From positions 1,426,001-1,490,000 of the forward strand of contig NZ_CP138918.1 of the NCBI RefSeq assembly GCF_047123305.1: a stretch of 64,000 nucleotides of DNA. Reading direction: 5' to 3'. The DNA comes from Thalassobius sp047123305. GTDB taxonomy: Bacteria; Pseudomonadota; Alphaproteobacteria; Rhodobacterales; Rhodobacteraceae. This document shows, piece after piece, positions 17,107 to 26,576 of the stretch. The translations under genes and the position numbers were made by a program. The notes beneath the pieces were generated by a model. That model did not search any database. It had not been told where the DNA came from and worked only from the letters and a program-made list of their open reading frames with translations. Every line of letters begins with the position of its first letter. The stretch's first letter is position 1.

Positions 17107-18590
17107 ATTACCTGCGCTTCAAGGAAGGCGACGATGGCCTGCTGTGCCTGTTGAGACAGGTTGAGGTACTGACTGCGGCTGTCCGCGGCGGCCCCACCGT
17201 GTAGACGGATCGCCTCGTCCAAAGTGGTGGCACGCCCGTCGTGCAGCCACGGGCCGGTGGAGCCGACCCCAGCCAGAGAGCGGGTCATAAAAGTTGCCGC
17301 CCCAAGGCCTGTCGGATCGGCAGGATCGGCCAGTGCCGCCCCCATATCGTGACGTTTGAAATCGGTGAACCAGCGCGCAATGGCTTGACCGTTGCGCCGC
17401 TCCACCGCGCCAAGGTGATGGGTCGCGCCATTGGCCAGTTTGATTTGGTTGTTCGGCTGGTCCTGGGTCAGATCCACATGAATGGCGCTGTCACCAGTCA
17501 GACCCAAAGCGGCCGGATCCGCGCCGGAGGGCAGCGTGGCGTCAACATATCCTGTCACACGGCTGGGTTCTGAAAAGGTGGGGTCGTTGAGGGTCATCTG
17601 CGGGATGTGGCAGCTGCTACAGTCGGTGAGCGCAAACAGCACCTCGCCCCGCGTGATCCGACGGCGCTGGGCCTCGGACATCTCTTGCAGGCCCAGATTG
17701 GCCAGTTCAATCGTGCTCACAGGCCGCTCCAGTGCTGCCATGTAGATCGTCAGGGCGGTCAGGTCGCCCACCGTCAGTTCATCCGTGACGCCATCAAAGT
17801 CGCCGTCCTGATCGCCGACCAGCTCAACCGCCTGCATCCCCAATTCGTTATGGGCCGCATCGCGGGTGAACCCACGCAACGAGGCATGGCTGCCCTTCCA
17901 GCCAAAGGGTTTCACGATCAGATCGGCGTCTATCCCTGACAGCTGGCTGCTGTCTGGCTGCAGCTTGCAGGGGTTTTCCGCGCGGCGATGCAGAGTAAGG
18001 GAGCCGAAGGCCACCCCCTTGGCGTTCAGGGCTGTGGTGGCGATGCCTTTGGCGCAGGCCTCGGCCTCGGTGGAAAGACGCTGGGTGGCCAGCTCCAGTG
18101 TCATCTCCTCGGCCAGACGTTGCGGGATGCCAAGCGCAAAAAGCGCAGGGGTATTGCGTTCCAGAAACAGCGCGGGGTCACCTGTATGGCCGGGATCCAC
18201 CACCACATTCATTGCCACATCTCCGGCGCCATTGGGGGCGGGGGCCGCATGGCAAGCGATGCAGCTGGTGGCATTTGGCCCGCCTTCACGTGTGGGAAAA
18301 TGCTGCGCCCATTCGCCGTATCCTGCCAGATCCGCCCGGGGGACACGGGCAAAACGGTGGCCTTCACCAACGTTGGCACCCACACCGCGGTTCGCGTCAA
18401 AGGAGAACTCGGTGAGTTCGTCTCCGGCTTCAAACGCCTGCAGAAAGGCGTCTTCTGACTGTCCCGACAACACCAGAGCGTTGAGCGCGAACTGATCAAC
18501 CGGTGGTGGCGCGTCTTCCGCCCAGGGTGGGGTGGCCAAGGTGACCGCACAGAGGCCGGCGGTGGCGAACAAAGGGTACAGGCGTGACAT
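17079..18590 (-). CDS. Di-heme oxidoreductase / putative peroxidase (DHOR, DUF1111 family)
   Basis: Periplasmic c-type cytochrome of 503 residues. I start at 18590 because a GGGAGG ribosome-binding site and a signal peptide (MSRLYPLF..., cleavage near residue 24 before EDAPP) fit; an in-frame codon 13 residues upstream does not. Two heme-binding motifs are seen, CIACH (110-114) and CSSCH (324-328). The length and spacing match the DHOR family, distantly related to MauG and bacterial cytochrome c peroxidases. Reaction unknown; its position beside oxyR and katG suggests a role with peroxides, but it has its own promoter region and no operon partner. Confidence 0.85.
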   Translation of the reverse strand: MSRLYPLFATAGLCAVTLATPPWAEDAPPPVDQFALNALVLSGQSEDAFLQAFEAGDELTEFSFDANRGVGANVGEGHRFARVPRADLAGYGEWAQHFPTREGGPNATSCIACHAAPAPNGAGDVAMNVVVDPGHTGDPALFLERNTPALFALGIPQRLAEEMTLELATQRLSTEAEACAKGIATTALNAKGVAFGSLTLHRRAENPCKLQPDSSQLSGIDADLIVKPFGWKGSHASLRGFTRDAAHNELGMQAVELVGDQDGDFDGVTDELTVGDLTALTIYMAALERPVSTIELANLGLQEMSEAQRRRITRGEVLFALTDCSSCHIPQMTLNDPTFSEPSRVTGYVDATLPSGADPAALGLTGDSAIHVDLTQDQPNNQIKLANGATHHLGAVERRNGQAIARWFTDFKRHDMGAALADPADPTGLGAATFMTRSLAGVGSTGPWLHDGRATTLDEAIRLHGGAAADSRSQYLNLSQQAQQAIVAFLEAQVIYTSGEEDH

Positions 18591-18811
18591 GGATTCCTCC
18601 CGTTTTGGAGCACTGGCTAAAGCGTGCATCGCATTGGGAGGTGAAACGGGGGGCGGTTGGGTTTCCGTCGGGGAAAGTTTCGATCAGGCCTGAGAAAGAC
18701 GCGCAAGATATTGACTTAGAAACATAAAAATTGAGTGTCGGATCTTGTGTTGAACGGTTCTGCGAAATCAGAGCCGCCCAAAGCCGTCACACAAAACGGG
18801 AGCGGCGGGTT

Positions 18812-19780
18812 TTAATTAGCGGTGCTGATCCTGCGGGCCAGACGCACGGCGGTCAAGCCGGGCCACAGCCGTTTTGTAGGCATCACCAACATGCAATCGT
18901 CATAGGGGGTGGTAATTTCGCGGTCTCCATCGCGCGCCAGCAAGGTCCCGGCCTTGGCGATCACTTCCCCCCCGAAAAAGGGTTCGGCAAAGCGGAACGC
19001 TTCGGTTGCAACAGTGACCACATCGGTCACTTCAAACTGTACCTGCGGAGCGCACTCGCCTTCCAGCTGCTCTAGCAGCACGGGATCGCAGACCCCCAAA
19101 CCGCAGAGGAACCGTGCGGTGGAATAGATCGCCAGCGACCCGGCGGAGGCTTCCCAATGCTGGCCGCACTCGATCAAAACGGCGGATTGTTTTTGTGACG
19201 GATCGTCAAATGTACCGTAGTCGCGCAGGCGTTTACCGGAGGCATGGCCCTGATCTGCGATCACCTTATCCGGCGTACCGATGAGGCCGGCAAGATCGCG
19301 GCCCTTGGCGTGACGGCCGGACAGCAGCACCGGTGGGGCGGTGTGGGTCATGGAGTGAATGTCGAAGAGGTAATCCACATCGGCCAGCACCGGTCGCACC
19401 TGACGTGCACGTCGCAATTCGATCGACTCGCGGTCCCCCTCCAGAACTTCCGTGGCCCAGACACGGTTCATGTCTTCCTCGACCCAGCGGCTGGCGTTGG
19501 GATTGTCGGGGTCAAACGCCTGGTAGGCCGCCACATTCATAAAGGCGAGGGTCATCTTGCCCGTGCTGGGGCGTACCCCGTTTTGCAGCAGCCAATCCAA
19601 CGCCACCGCGCCGCAGGGTTCATTGCCATGTACAATGGCAGTGACCATGGCATGCGGGCCGGGCTGGCCGGAATCGAACTGCCAGACATAGGGAATACCG
19701 GTGTTGCCGGCGGCATAAGGGGTGATGTCCGGCCCGATCAGATCGATAGGGTATTCATTTGGAATGGCGCTGATGTCCAT
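18812..19780 (-). CDS. Succinylglutamate desuccinylase/aspartoacylase family hydrolase
   Basis: Zinc hydrolase of the M14-related AstE/AspA group, 322 residues. Zinc ligands are visible as His51 and Glu54 (HGNEPCG) and His142 (FDIHSM), with a catalytic Glu in LIECGQHWE. Members remove acyl groups from N-acyl amino acids (succinylglutamate, N-acetylaspartate, N-acetyl-diaminobutyrate). It is the third gene of an operon with a LysR regulator and an argE-like deacetylase, opposite a Dpp-type importer that ends in an N-formylglutamate hydrolase. I infer a second N-deacylase in one uptake-and-deacylation route; the natural acyl group is unknown. Confidence 0.85.
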   Translation of the reverse strand: MDISAIPNEYPIDLIGPDITPYAAGNTGIPYVWQFDSGQPGPHAMVTAIVHGNEPCGAVALDWLLQNGVRPSTGKMTLAFMNVAAYQAFDPDNPNASRWVEEDMNRVWATEVLEGDRESIELRRARQVRPVLADVDYLFDIHSMTHTAPPVLLSGRHAKGRDLAGLIGTPDKVIADQGHASGKRLRDYGTFDDPSQKQSAVLIECGQHWEASAGSLAIYSTARFLCGLGVCDPVLLEQLEGECAPQVQFEVTDVVTVATEAFRFAEPFFGGEVIAKAGTLLARDGDREITTPYDDCMLVMPTKRLWPGLTAVRLARRISTAN

Positions 19781-19818
19781 GCTGGCTCCCTCGGCTTATC
19801 AAATTGGCCGGCACCGGA

Positions 19819-20982
19819 TCAGGTGCGGCAGGTCTCAATCAGGTTGGAGAGCGCAGCCATGCAGCTGTCGAGTTCTCGCAATGTTATGAATTCGTCCGCC
19901 TTGTGCGCCCGGTCGATGTCCCCGGGGCCTAGGATTACGGTCGGGATGCCGATGCTTTGGAACAGTCCGCCTTCGGTGGCGAAGGCCACTTTGGCGTGGT
20001 CATTCCGTTGCGCAATGGATTTGGCGAGAGCCGCCATCGGGGCCTCGGGCGGGGTGTCCACACCGGGGGTGTCGCTGAGGGTTTCGAACCGGATCGTCGC
20101 ATCGGGATCCACCGCCTGCATTTGAGGTTCCAGCACGTCGTGAGCGTAACGACGGACCTGATCGACCAAGGCCGCGGTGTTGTCGCTGCAAATGGTGCGG
20201 AACTCAAAGTCCAGATATGCGGTGTCGGGGACGATATTGACCTGCCGACCGCCGTTTAGGACGCCCACATGTGCGGTGGTGTGGGTCACATCATAGAGCG
20301 GATCCTGTGCCGTGCCTTCGGCCAGGTTACGGCCGAGATCGGCAATGAACACCGCAAGCCGCGCCGCATATTCCACCGCATTGACGGCCGTGGGGGCCAA
20401 AGAGGAATGGGCAGAGAGGCCGGTGAAATGAACCCGCTCTGCCCGTTTGCCCTTGTGGCCCAGGATCACCGCCATATTGGTGGGCTCCCCCACAAAACAG
20501 CCCAGCGGCTTCACCGGCCATTGGTCAAGATCGGCAATCGCGGAACGCACACCAACGCAGCCGATTTCCTCATCGTGGGAGAAGATCAGATGCAGAGGTT
20601 TGGCCAAGGAATGGGCCAGCATTTTGGGCACTGCGGCCAGCACACAGGCGACAAACCCCTTCATGTCCGAGGTGCCACGGCCCCAGACCTTGCCGTCCTC
20701 AATCGCGCCGCCAAAAGGGTCCACTGTCCAGTTCTGGCCCGAAACTGGCACAACGTCCACGTGTCCTGACAAAACATACCCTGGCGTATCCTCTGGGCCG
20801 ATGGTGACGATCAGATTGGCCTTCTTCCCGGTCGCGTCATAGATCCGTCGGCCGGTGATGCCGTGCTCCGCTAGATAGGTTTCCACCCAGTCCAGGAGCG
20901 GCAGGTTGGAGCGATGGCTGACGGTGTCAAACTGGACCAGCCGTGACAGAATATCTGCCGCGCTGCGGGGGGTGGGGGACAT
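19819..20982 (-). CDS. argE: Acetylornithine deacetylase-like M20 peptidase
   Basis: Metal-dependent N-deacetylase of the ArgE/DapE/CPG2 family, 387 residues, the size of proteobacterial ArgE. Metal and catalytic residues are in place: His74-Val-Asp76 (SGHVDVVP), Asp106 (GRGTSDMKG), Glu138/Glu139 (SHDEEIG), Glu166 (GEPTN) and a late His (DRAHKADE). It begins 3 bp after the LysR regulator stop. Rhodobacterales usually make arginine through ArgJ, so a catabolic N-acyl-ornithine or N-acyl-amino acid role is plausible and fits the nearby arginine/ornithine catabolic genes. Annotation as ArgE is by similarity only. Confidence 0.85.
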   Translation of the reverse strand: MSPTPRSAADILSRLVQFDTVSHRSNLPLLDWVETYLAEHGITGRRIYDATGKKANLIVTIGPEDTPGYVLSGHVDVVPVSGQNWTVDPFGGAIEDGKVWGRGTSDMKGFVACVLAAVPKMLAHSLAKPLHLIFSHDEEIGCVGVRSAIADLDQWPVKPLGCFVGEPTNMAVILGHKGKRAERVHFTGLSAHSSLAPTAVNAVEYAARLAVFIADLGRNLAEGTAQDPLYDVTHTTAHVGVLNGGRQVNIVPDTAYLDFEFRTICSDNTAALVDQVRRYAHDVLEPQMQAVDPDATIRFETLSDTPGVDTPPEAPMAALAKSIAQRNDHAKVAFATEGGLFQSIGIPTVILGPGDIDRAHKADEFITLRELDSCMAALSNLIETCRT

Positions 20983-20985
20983 AAC

Positions 20986-21912
20986 TTACATGGACTCCGA
21001 GAAATCATCCGCCGGGGTGGTCAACTTGAGGTGGCGCATAAAGGCGCGGGCCTGGGCGGAAGGGGGGTGATTGGTGGGCAGCACAAAGGAGGTGCGGTAT
21101 TCGATATGAACCTCAAAGGGGCGGATCACGATTCCATCGCGGTGGTCTTTGCCGGTGAGCAGCGGGAAGGGGTTCATCACGGTGACACCGATGCCCGCAC
21201 GGGCCAGTTCCAGAGCTGCCATATTGGTGGCGCATTCGGCGATGATGTTGGGCTTTACGCCGGCACGGGCAAAATACTGTTCGGTCAATGCGCGGGTCCC
21301 AAGGCGGCGAACAAATTCGACCATATCGACCCCGTCCAGATCCTGAACCTCTATTTTGTCTTTCTCGCAAAGCGGGTGGTTTTCAGGCAGGACGCAAACG
21401 ATCTGAGACCGCCGCCAAGGCGCAAGCTTCACCCCTTCGCGCTGGATCATGGCCGAGGTCAGGCCTAGGTCGAAGCTAAGGTCAACGATCCCCGCAACGA
21501 TTTGTTCTGTAGGCTGAATTTCCAGCTTTATCCGACGGGTCGGATCCTGTTTCAGGTAGCTGGGCAAACGCGGCAGTACAAAGCTGTGGGCCATCGAAGG
21601 CGGCACCGCAAGGCTGAGCGTTTCATTTTCAGGTTTGGCCCAGTCTTTGCCATCAATGCGGCTTAGGGTTTCAAAGAGCGGATCCAGCGTAGCGTTGAGG
21701 CGTAGCGCTTCGGCAGTGGGTTCGATCCGACCCGAAGTGCGCAGGAAAAGCGACCGTCCCAGCCGGTCCTCCAACTGGCTGAGCGATCGGCTGATCGCGG
21801 GTTGGGACACGCCAAGACGCCGTGCTGCGCCGATGGTCGTGCCGGTGGTGATGACCGCCCGCAACGCCTCGAACTCCCGTATCCTGTGCCGATTCTCTTT
21901 CATTTGGGCCAT
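20986..21912 (-). CDS. LysR-family transcriptional regulator of the dpp/deacylase locus
   Basis: LysR regulator of 308 residues with an N-terminal winged helix (TTGTTIGAARRLGVSQPAIS) and an inducer-binding domain. GGAGG precedes the ATG. It heads an operon with the argE-like and aspartoacylase-like genes and is divergent from dppA. A CTAT-N11-ATAG dyad in the shared intergenic region is the likely operator. Probable role: inducing both the importer and the deacylases when an N-acyl amino acid or peptide is present. Confidence 0.88.
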   Translation of the reverse strand: MAQMKENRHRIREFEALRAVITTGTTIGAARRLGVSQPAISRSLSQLEDRLGRSLFLRTSGRIEPTAEALRLNATLDPLFETLSRIDGKDWAKPENETLSLAVPPSMAHSFVLPRLPSYLKQDPTRRIKLEIQPTEQIVAGIVDLSFDLGLTSAMIQREGVKLAPWRRSQIVCVLPENHPLCEKDKIEVQDLDGVDMVEFVRRLGTRALTEQYFARAGVKPNIIAECATNMAALELARAGIGVTVMNPFPLLTGKDHRDGIVIRPFEVHIEYRTSFVLPTNHPPSAQARAFMRHLKLTTPADDFSESM

Positions 21913-21960
21913 CTTCTATCCTCCAATCCCCCGCGCGCCATCCGGGGGGGCAGAATTGAC

Positions 21961-21979
21961 CTATACCAAAAATGCATAG
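21961..21979. promoter_or_regulatory. LysR-type operator CTAT-N11-ATAG
   Basis: A perfect 4-bp dyad CTAT(N11)ATAG, which includes the LysR consensus T-N11-A, lies 48 bp upstream of the LysR start and about 100 bp upstream of dppA. It is the only such dyad I see in this intergenic region and is well placed to control both directions. Confidence 0.55.
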
Positions 21980-22078
21980 CCTTTGCGATTGCGATACGTT
22001 TCTCTCATCATATTCTTTTCCCACTTGGCAGCACCCGCCGGAGGGGGCGGCGTTGCCCAAACACACAGGGAGTTCAAC

Positions 22079-23662
22079 ATGACTAAGAGAATTGCGATCC
22101 TCGGCGCAGTCGCCGCGACCGCATTGATCTCGGGCGCACCGGCAATGGCAGAGAAAATCACCATTGGTCTGGCGTCGGAGCCCACTTCGCTCGACCCGCA
22201 TTTCCACAACCTTGGCCCGAACAACGCCATGTCGGTCCATTTGTTCGATCGCCTGATCAAACAAGATGAACGCCAGCGCCTGGCCCCCAGTCTGGCCGAA
22301 AGCTGGGCGCCGGTGGATGATCTGACCTGGGAATTCAAACTGCGTCAGGGTGTGAAATTCCATGACGGCACCGATTTCAACGCTGACGATGTTGTCTGTT
22401 CCTGGGAGCGGGCGCCGGATGTGCCGAACTCGCCCTCTGGCTATGGCACTTACACCAAAGGCAAAACCATGGTGAAGGTTGACGATTACACCGTTCACAT
22501 CAAAACCGGGGCGCCTTATCCGCTGATGGCCAACGACGTTTCCGTTGTGCCGATGATTTCCGACTCTGTTGGCTGTGGTGCCACAACCGAAGCCTTCAAC
22601 AGCGGCGAAGCGGCAGTGGGCACCGGCCCGTTCAAATTCTCTAGCTACAAGCCGGGTGAAGCCATCACCTTTGTACGCAACGACGACTACTGGGGGGACA
22701 AAGCGATCTGGTCCGAGGTGGAGTACCGCCCGATCAAGGCGGGCCCGTCCCGTGTGGCAGCTCTGCTGGCGGGCGACGTGGACATGATCACCGGCGTCCC
22801 GACCACCGATATTGCGATGCTGGGTGGCAAGGATGACATCACCCTGTCGCAGGGGCCGTCAAACCGCGTGATCTACCTGCATATGGACCAGTTCCGCGAA
22901 AACTCGCCCCACATCACTGCCAAAGACGACAGCCCGATCAAGAACCCGTTGATGGACAAACGGGTGCGTCAGGCGATCTCGATGGCGATTCACCGCGACG
23001 CCATTGTTGAGCGTGTGATGGAAGGTGTGGCCATCCCTGCCGGTCAGCTGCTGCCCGACGGTTTCTTCGGCGTGTCGGACAAGCTGGACGTGGTTGGCTA
23101 TGACCCCAAAGCGGCCAAGGCACTGCTGGCAGAGGCAGGCTATGGCGATGGTTTCAAGATGACCATCCACGGGCCGAACGACCGCTACATCAACGACGCC
23201 AAAATCCTCGAGGCGATTGGCCAGATGCTGAGCCGCATTGGCATTGAAACCGCTGTTGAGACCATGCCGCGCTCGGTCTACTTCAAACGTGCGTCCAAAG
23301 GTGGCGAAGGCTCGCTGCCCGAGTTCTCGTTCATTCTTGTCGGCTGGGGCGCTGGTTCGGGTGAAGCCTCTTCGCCGTTGAAATCGCTGATCCACACCTA
23401 CGACAAGGACCAGGGGTTCGGCTCGTCCAACCGTGGCCGTCACTCCAACGCCGAAATCGATGCCATCATCGAAGAAGCGCTGCGCACCGTGGATGATGCC
23501 AAACGTCAGGACCTGCTGGCAAAAGCCACCGAAATGGCCATCGGCGATGTTGCGATCATTCCGACCCATTTCCAGGTGAACACCTGGGCGGCACGTAAGG
23601 GTCTGAAGTATATCGCCCGGACTGACGAGTACACACTCGCCACCGGCATCATCAAAGAATAA
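22079..23662 (+). CDS. dppA: Dipeptide/oligopeptide-type ABC transporter substrate-binding protein
   Basis: Periplasmic SBP_bac_5 family protein of 527 residues. The ATG at 22079 has ACAGGGAG upstream and yields a signal peptide with cleavage after AMA (residue 24). The family signature region LRQGVKFHDGTDFNADDVV is clear. It begins a dppABCDF-hutG operon. Ligand class in this family ranges over peptides, nickel, glutathione and N-acyl amino acids; the divergent and downstream deacylases make short peptides or N-acyl amino acids most likely here. A strong hairpin separates it from dppB. Confidence 0.9.
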   Translation: MTKRIAILGAVAATALISGAPAMAEKITIGLASEPTSLDPHFHNLGPNNAMSVHLFDRLIKQDERQRLAPSLAESWAPVDDLTWEFKLRQGVKFHDGTDFNADDVVCSWERAPDVPNSPSGYGTYTKGKTMVKVDDYTVHIKTGAPYPLMANDVSVVPMISDSVGCGATTEAFNSGEAAVGTGPFKFSSYKPGEAITFVRNDDYWGDKAIWSEVEYRPIKAGPSRVAALLAGDVDMITGVPTTDIAMLGGKDDITLSQGPSNRVIYLHMDQFRENSPHITAKDDSPIKNPLMDKRVRQAISMAIHRDAIVERVMEGVAIPAGQLLPDGFFGVSDKLDVVGYDPKAAKALLAEAGYGDGFKMTIHGPNDRYINDAKILEAIGQMLSRIGIETAVETMPRSVYFKRASKGGEGSLPEFSFILVGWGAGSGEASSPLKSLIHTYDKDQGFGSSNRGRHSNAEIDAIIEEALRTVDDAKRQDLLAKATEMAIGDVAIIPTHFQVNTWAARKGLKYIARTDEYTLATGIIKE

Positions 23663-23678
23663 CAAACACTTACGAACG

Positions 23679-23699
23679 GGGGCGGCGCTGCGTCGCCCC
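23679..23699 (+). other. Intercistronic stem-loop between dppA and dppB
   Basis: GGGGCGGCG (23679-23687) pairs with CGTCGCCCC (23691-23699) around a 3-nt loop; nine pairs including one G-U. No U-tract follows, so it is more likely an mRNA-stabilising or attenuating element than a full terminator. A similar element follows tctC in this window. Confidence 0.55.
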
Positions 23700-23733
23700 T
23701 GCACCCAACCCTGCCCCAGGAGGGCCTTCCCCC

Positions 23734-24711
23734 ATGACTGTGTTCATCATTCGCCGCCTCATGCAGGCGATGATTGTGGTGTTCCTGATGTCGGTGATCG
23801 TGTTCTTCGGCGTCAATGTCGTCGGTGATCCGGTTGACATGCTGGTCAGCCCTGATGCCGACCAAGCCGATATTCAGGCCGCGATCGAACGACTGGGTTT
23901 GCATTTGCCGATCCACGAACAATATCTGAAATTCCTCCAGGGTGTGGCCCAGGGCGACTTTGGCCGCAGCTTTGTTTTTGGCGAACCGGCGCTGAAACTG
24001 ATCCTGCACCATATGCCGGCAACACTGGAACTGGCCTTCACCGCGCTGTTTCTGGCCATTGTGATCGGCATTCCGCTGGGGCTGTTTGCCGGGCTTTATC
24101 CGGATAGCAAGTTTTCCAAAGGCATCATGGCCGGCTCGATCCTTGGGTTTTCGCTGCCGTCGTTCTGGGTGGGGCTGATGCTGATCATGCTCTTCGCTGT
24201 GGTGCTGGGCTGGCTGCCCTCAACCGGGCGGGGCGACATCGGCACTTTCCTTGGGTTTGAGACCTCGCTGGTCACCTTGGACGGGCTGTCCCATATCTTC
24301 ATGCCAGCCCTCAATCTGGCGCTGCTGAAAATCTCCCTTGCCATTCGTCTGACGCGCGCCGGTGTGCGTGAAGCGATGGGGCAGGACTATGTGAAATTCG
24401 CCCGCGCCAAAGGCCTTTCCACCCGCCGGATCATCCTGGTGCATGTGATGAAGAACATCATGATCCCCGTTGTGACCGTTATGGGGCTGGAGTTTGGCAG
24501 CCTGATCGCCTTCTCGGTAGTGACCGAGTCGATCTTTGCCTGGCCGGGCATGGGCAAGCTGTTGATTGACGCGATCATCCAGTTGGACCGCCCCATCGTC
24601 GTTGCCTACCTGATGATCATCGTTCTGCTGTTCGTAGTGATCAATCTGGTGGTCGACATCATCTATTCGATCCTCGATCCGAGGGTCCGTCTGCAGGATC
24701 AGGGCGCATGA
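23734..24711 (+). CDS. dppB: Dipeptide-type ABC transporter permease DppB
   Basis: Inner-membrane permease of 325 residues with an N-terminal helix, a periplasmic domain of about 75 residues and five more helices, as in DppB/OppB. The coupling loop reads FARAKGLSTRRIILVHVMKN. A CAGGAGGG ribosome-binding site lies 10 bp before the ATG. It overlaps dppC by 4 bp (ATGA). It forms the channel with DppC. Confidence 0.93.
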   Translation: MTVFIIRRLMQAMIVVFLMSVIVFFGVNVVGDPVDMLVSPDADQADIQAAIERLGLHLPIHEQYLKFLQGVAQGDFGRSFVFGEPALKLILHHMPATLELAFTALFLAIVIGIPLGLFAGLYPDSKFSKGIMAGSILGFSLPSFWVGLMLIMLFAVVLGWLPSTGRGDIGTFLGFETSLVTLDGLSHIFMPALNLALLKISLAIRLTRAGVREAMGQDYVKFARAKGLSTRRIILVHVMKNIMIPVVTVMGLEFGSLIAFSVVTESIFAWPGMGKLLIDAIIQLDRPIVVAYLMIIVLLFVVINLVVDIIYSILDPRVRLQDQGA

Positions 24712-25610
24712 GCAAGACCACTGCAAAAACCGTGAAGGTGGAAACCCCATTCCGCCGCTTCGCCGGCGAGTTCTTCGAAAGCAAGATTGCCACAGTGGCC
24801 TTTGTTGGGCTGGTGGTCATCATTGCGCTGGCGCTCTTCGCCCCGTGGATCACCCCGCAAAACCCCTACAATCTGGCTGAGGTCGATATTCTGGATGGCC
24901 GTCTGGCCCCGGGGTCCGAGGCCTTTGCGGGCTACACCATGATCCTTGGCTCCGACGGGGCAGGGCGCGATCTGTATTCCGCCATTCTCTATGGGCTGCG
25001 GATCTCGCTTTCTGTTGGGGTGACCTCTGGTGTGATTGCCTTGGCTGTTGGCATGGTAGTGGGCCTTTTGGCGGCCTATGCCGGTGGCCGGGTAGAGACC
25101 TTCATCATGCGGGTCGTGGACCTGCAGCTGAGCTTCCCGGCTGCACTGGTCGCACTGATGCTGGTGGCCATTCTGGGCAAGGGCATTGACAAGATCATCC
25201 TCGCCCTCGTGGTGGCACAATGGGCCTATTACGCACGGACCGTGCGTGGCTCAGCACTGGTGGAACGACGTAAAGAATACGTTGAAGCGGCGTCCTGCCT
25301 TGGCCTCAGCCATCGCCGGATTGTGTTCCGCCACATTCTGCCGAACTGTCTGGCGCCGCTGATCGTGGTGGGCACTGTGCAGACCGCCCATGCCATTTCG
25401 CTGGAAGCAACGCTCAGCTTCCTGGGAGTGGGGCTACCACAGACCGAGCCGTCGCTGGGCGTGCTGATTTCCAACGGGTTCGAGTACATGATGTCGGGCC
25501 GCTACTGGATCTCGGTCTTCCCAGGCATGGCGCTGTTGTTGACCGTGGTTTCCATCAATCTGGTGGGTGACCACCTGCGTGACATCCTCAACCCGAGGCT
25601 CAAGAAATGA
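24708..25610 (+). CDS. dppC: Dipeptide-type ABC transporter permease DppC
   Basis: Second channel subunit, 300 residues, with the N-terminal cytoplasmic segment and six helices typical of DppC/OppC. The conserved GxDxxGRDLYSAILYG-type motif (DGAGRDLYS) and the coupling loop EAASCLGLSHRRIVFRHILP are visible. It overlaps both dppB and dppD by 4 bp, indicating tight translational coupling. Confidence 0.93.
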   Translation: MSKTTAKTVKVETPFRRFAGEFFESKIATVAFVGLVVIIALALFAPWITPQNPYNLAEVDILDGRLAPGSEAFAGYTMILGSDGAGRDLYSAILYGLRISLSVGVTSGVIALAVGMVVGLLAAYAGGRVETFIMRVVDLQLSFPAALVALMLVAILGKGIDKIILALVVAQWAYYARTVRGSALVERRKEYVEAASCLGLSHRRIVFRHILPNCLAPLIVVGTVQTAHAISLEATLSFLGVGLPQTEPSLGVLISNGFEYMMSGRYWISVFPGMALLLTVVSINLVGDHLRDILNPRLKK

Positions 25611-26575
25611 CACAGACCTTACAAGTGTCCGGGCTGCGGACACATTTCTTTACCCGTGACGGTGTGGTGAAAGCTGTCGATGGCGTCGACTTCTCGGTTG
25701 GGAAGGGAGAGGTCATGGGGCTGGTGGGCGAGTCGGGATCCGGCAAATCCATCACCGGCTTCTCCATCCTAGGCCTGATCGACAAACCGGGCCGCATTGT
25801 CGAAGGCTCGATCAAGTTCAACGGGCAAGAGATCGCCAACGCACCCGAAGATCAGCTGCGCAAGCTGCGCGGCAACAAGATCGCGATGATTTTTCAGGAT
25901 CCGATGATGACGCTGAACCCGGTTCTGCGCATCGACACCCAGATGATCGAGGCCATCGCGGCCCATCGCAAGGTTTCCAAAGCCGAGGCCTGGACCCGCG
26001 CCCGCGATGCGCTGGGCATGGTGGGCATCCCCTCGCCAGAGGAACGGTTGAAAGCCTATCCGCACCAGCTGTCTGGCGGCATGCGGCAACGGGTGGCGAT
26101 TGCCATTGCGTTCCTGAATGAACCCGATCTGATCATCGCGGATGAGCCGACCACAGCGCTGGATGTAACCATCCAGAGCCAGATCATCCATGAGGCGCAG
26201 AAGCTCTGCAAAACCACAGGCACCTCGATGATCTGGATCACCCATGACCTCGCGGTGGTGGCTGGATTGGCTGATCATATCTCGGTGATGTACGCCGGCC
26301 GTGTGGTTGAGCAGGGCGGCATTGATGACGTCATCGACCGACCATTGCATCCTTATACGGTTGGGCTTCTGGGGTCGGTGCCCTCGTCGAACCGGCGCGG
26401 TCACCGGCTGAACCAGATCGACGGGATGACCCCGAATATGCTGGCGTTGCCCTCGGGCTGTGCCTTTGCTGCCCGATGTCCACGGGCCGATGCGGCCTGC
26501 GACGCCCGCCCAGAGCTAAGTCAGGATCAGAGCCGCGCCTTCCGTTGCCACCATCCCCATCTGGAGGGCGCATGA
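25607..26575 (+). CDS. dppD: Dipeptide-type ABC transporter ATP-binding protein DppD
   Basis: ATPase of 322 residues. Walker A is GESGSGKS, the signature is LSGGMRQRVAIA, and Walker B is LIIADEPTTALD. The C-terminal oligopeptide/dipeptide extension carries Cys residues (CAFAARCPRADAAC) that in related proteins bind an iron-sulfur cluster. It pairs with DppF to power the importer and overlaps dppC by 4 bp. Confidence 0.93.
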   Translation: MTQTLQVSGLRTHFFTRDGVVKAVDGVDFSVGKGEVMGLVGESGSGKSITGFSILGLIDKPGRIVEGSIKFNGQEIANAPEDQLRKLRGNKIAMIFQDPMMTLNPVLRIDTQMIEAIAAHRKVSKAEAWTRARDALGMVGIPSPEERLKAYPHQLSGGMRQRVAIAIAFLNEPDLIIADEPTTALDVTIQSQIIHEAQKLCKTTGTSMIWITHDLAVVAGLADHISVMYAGRVVEQGGIDDVIDRPLHPYTVGLLGSVPSSNRRGHRLNQIDGMTPNMLALPSGCAFAARCPRADAACDARPELSQDQSRAFRCHHPHLEGA

Positions 26576-26576
26576 T

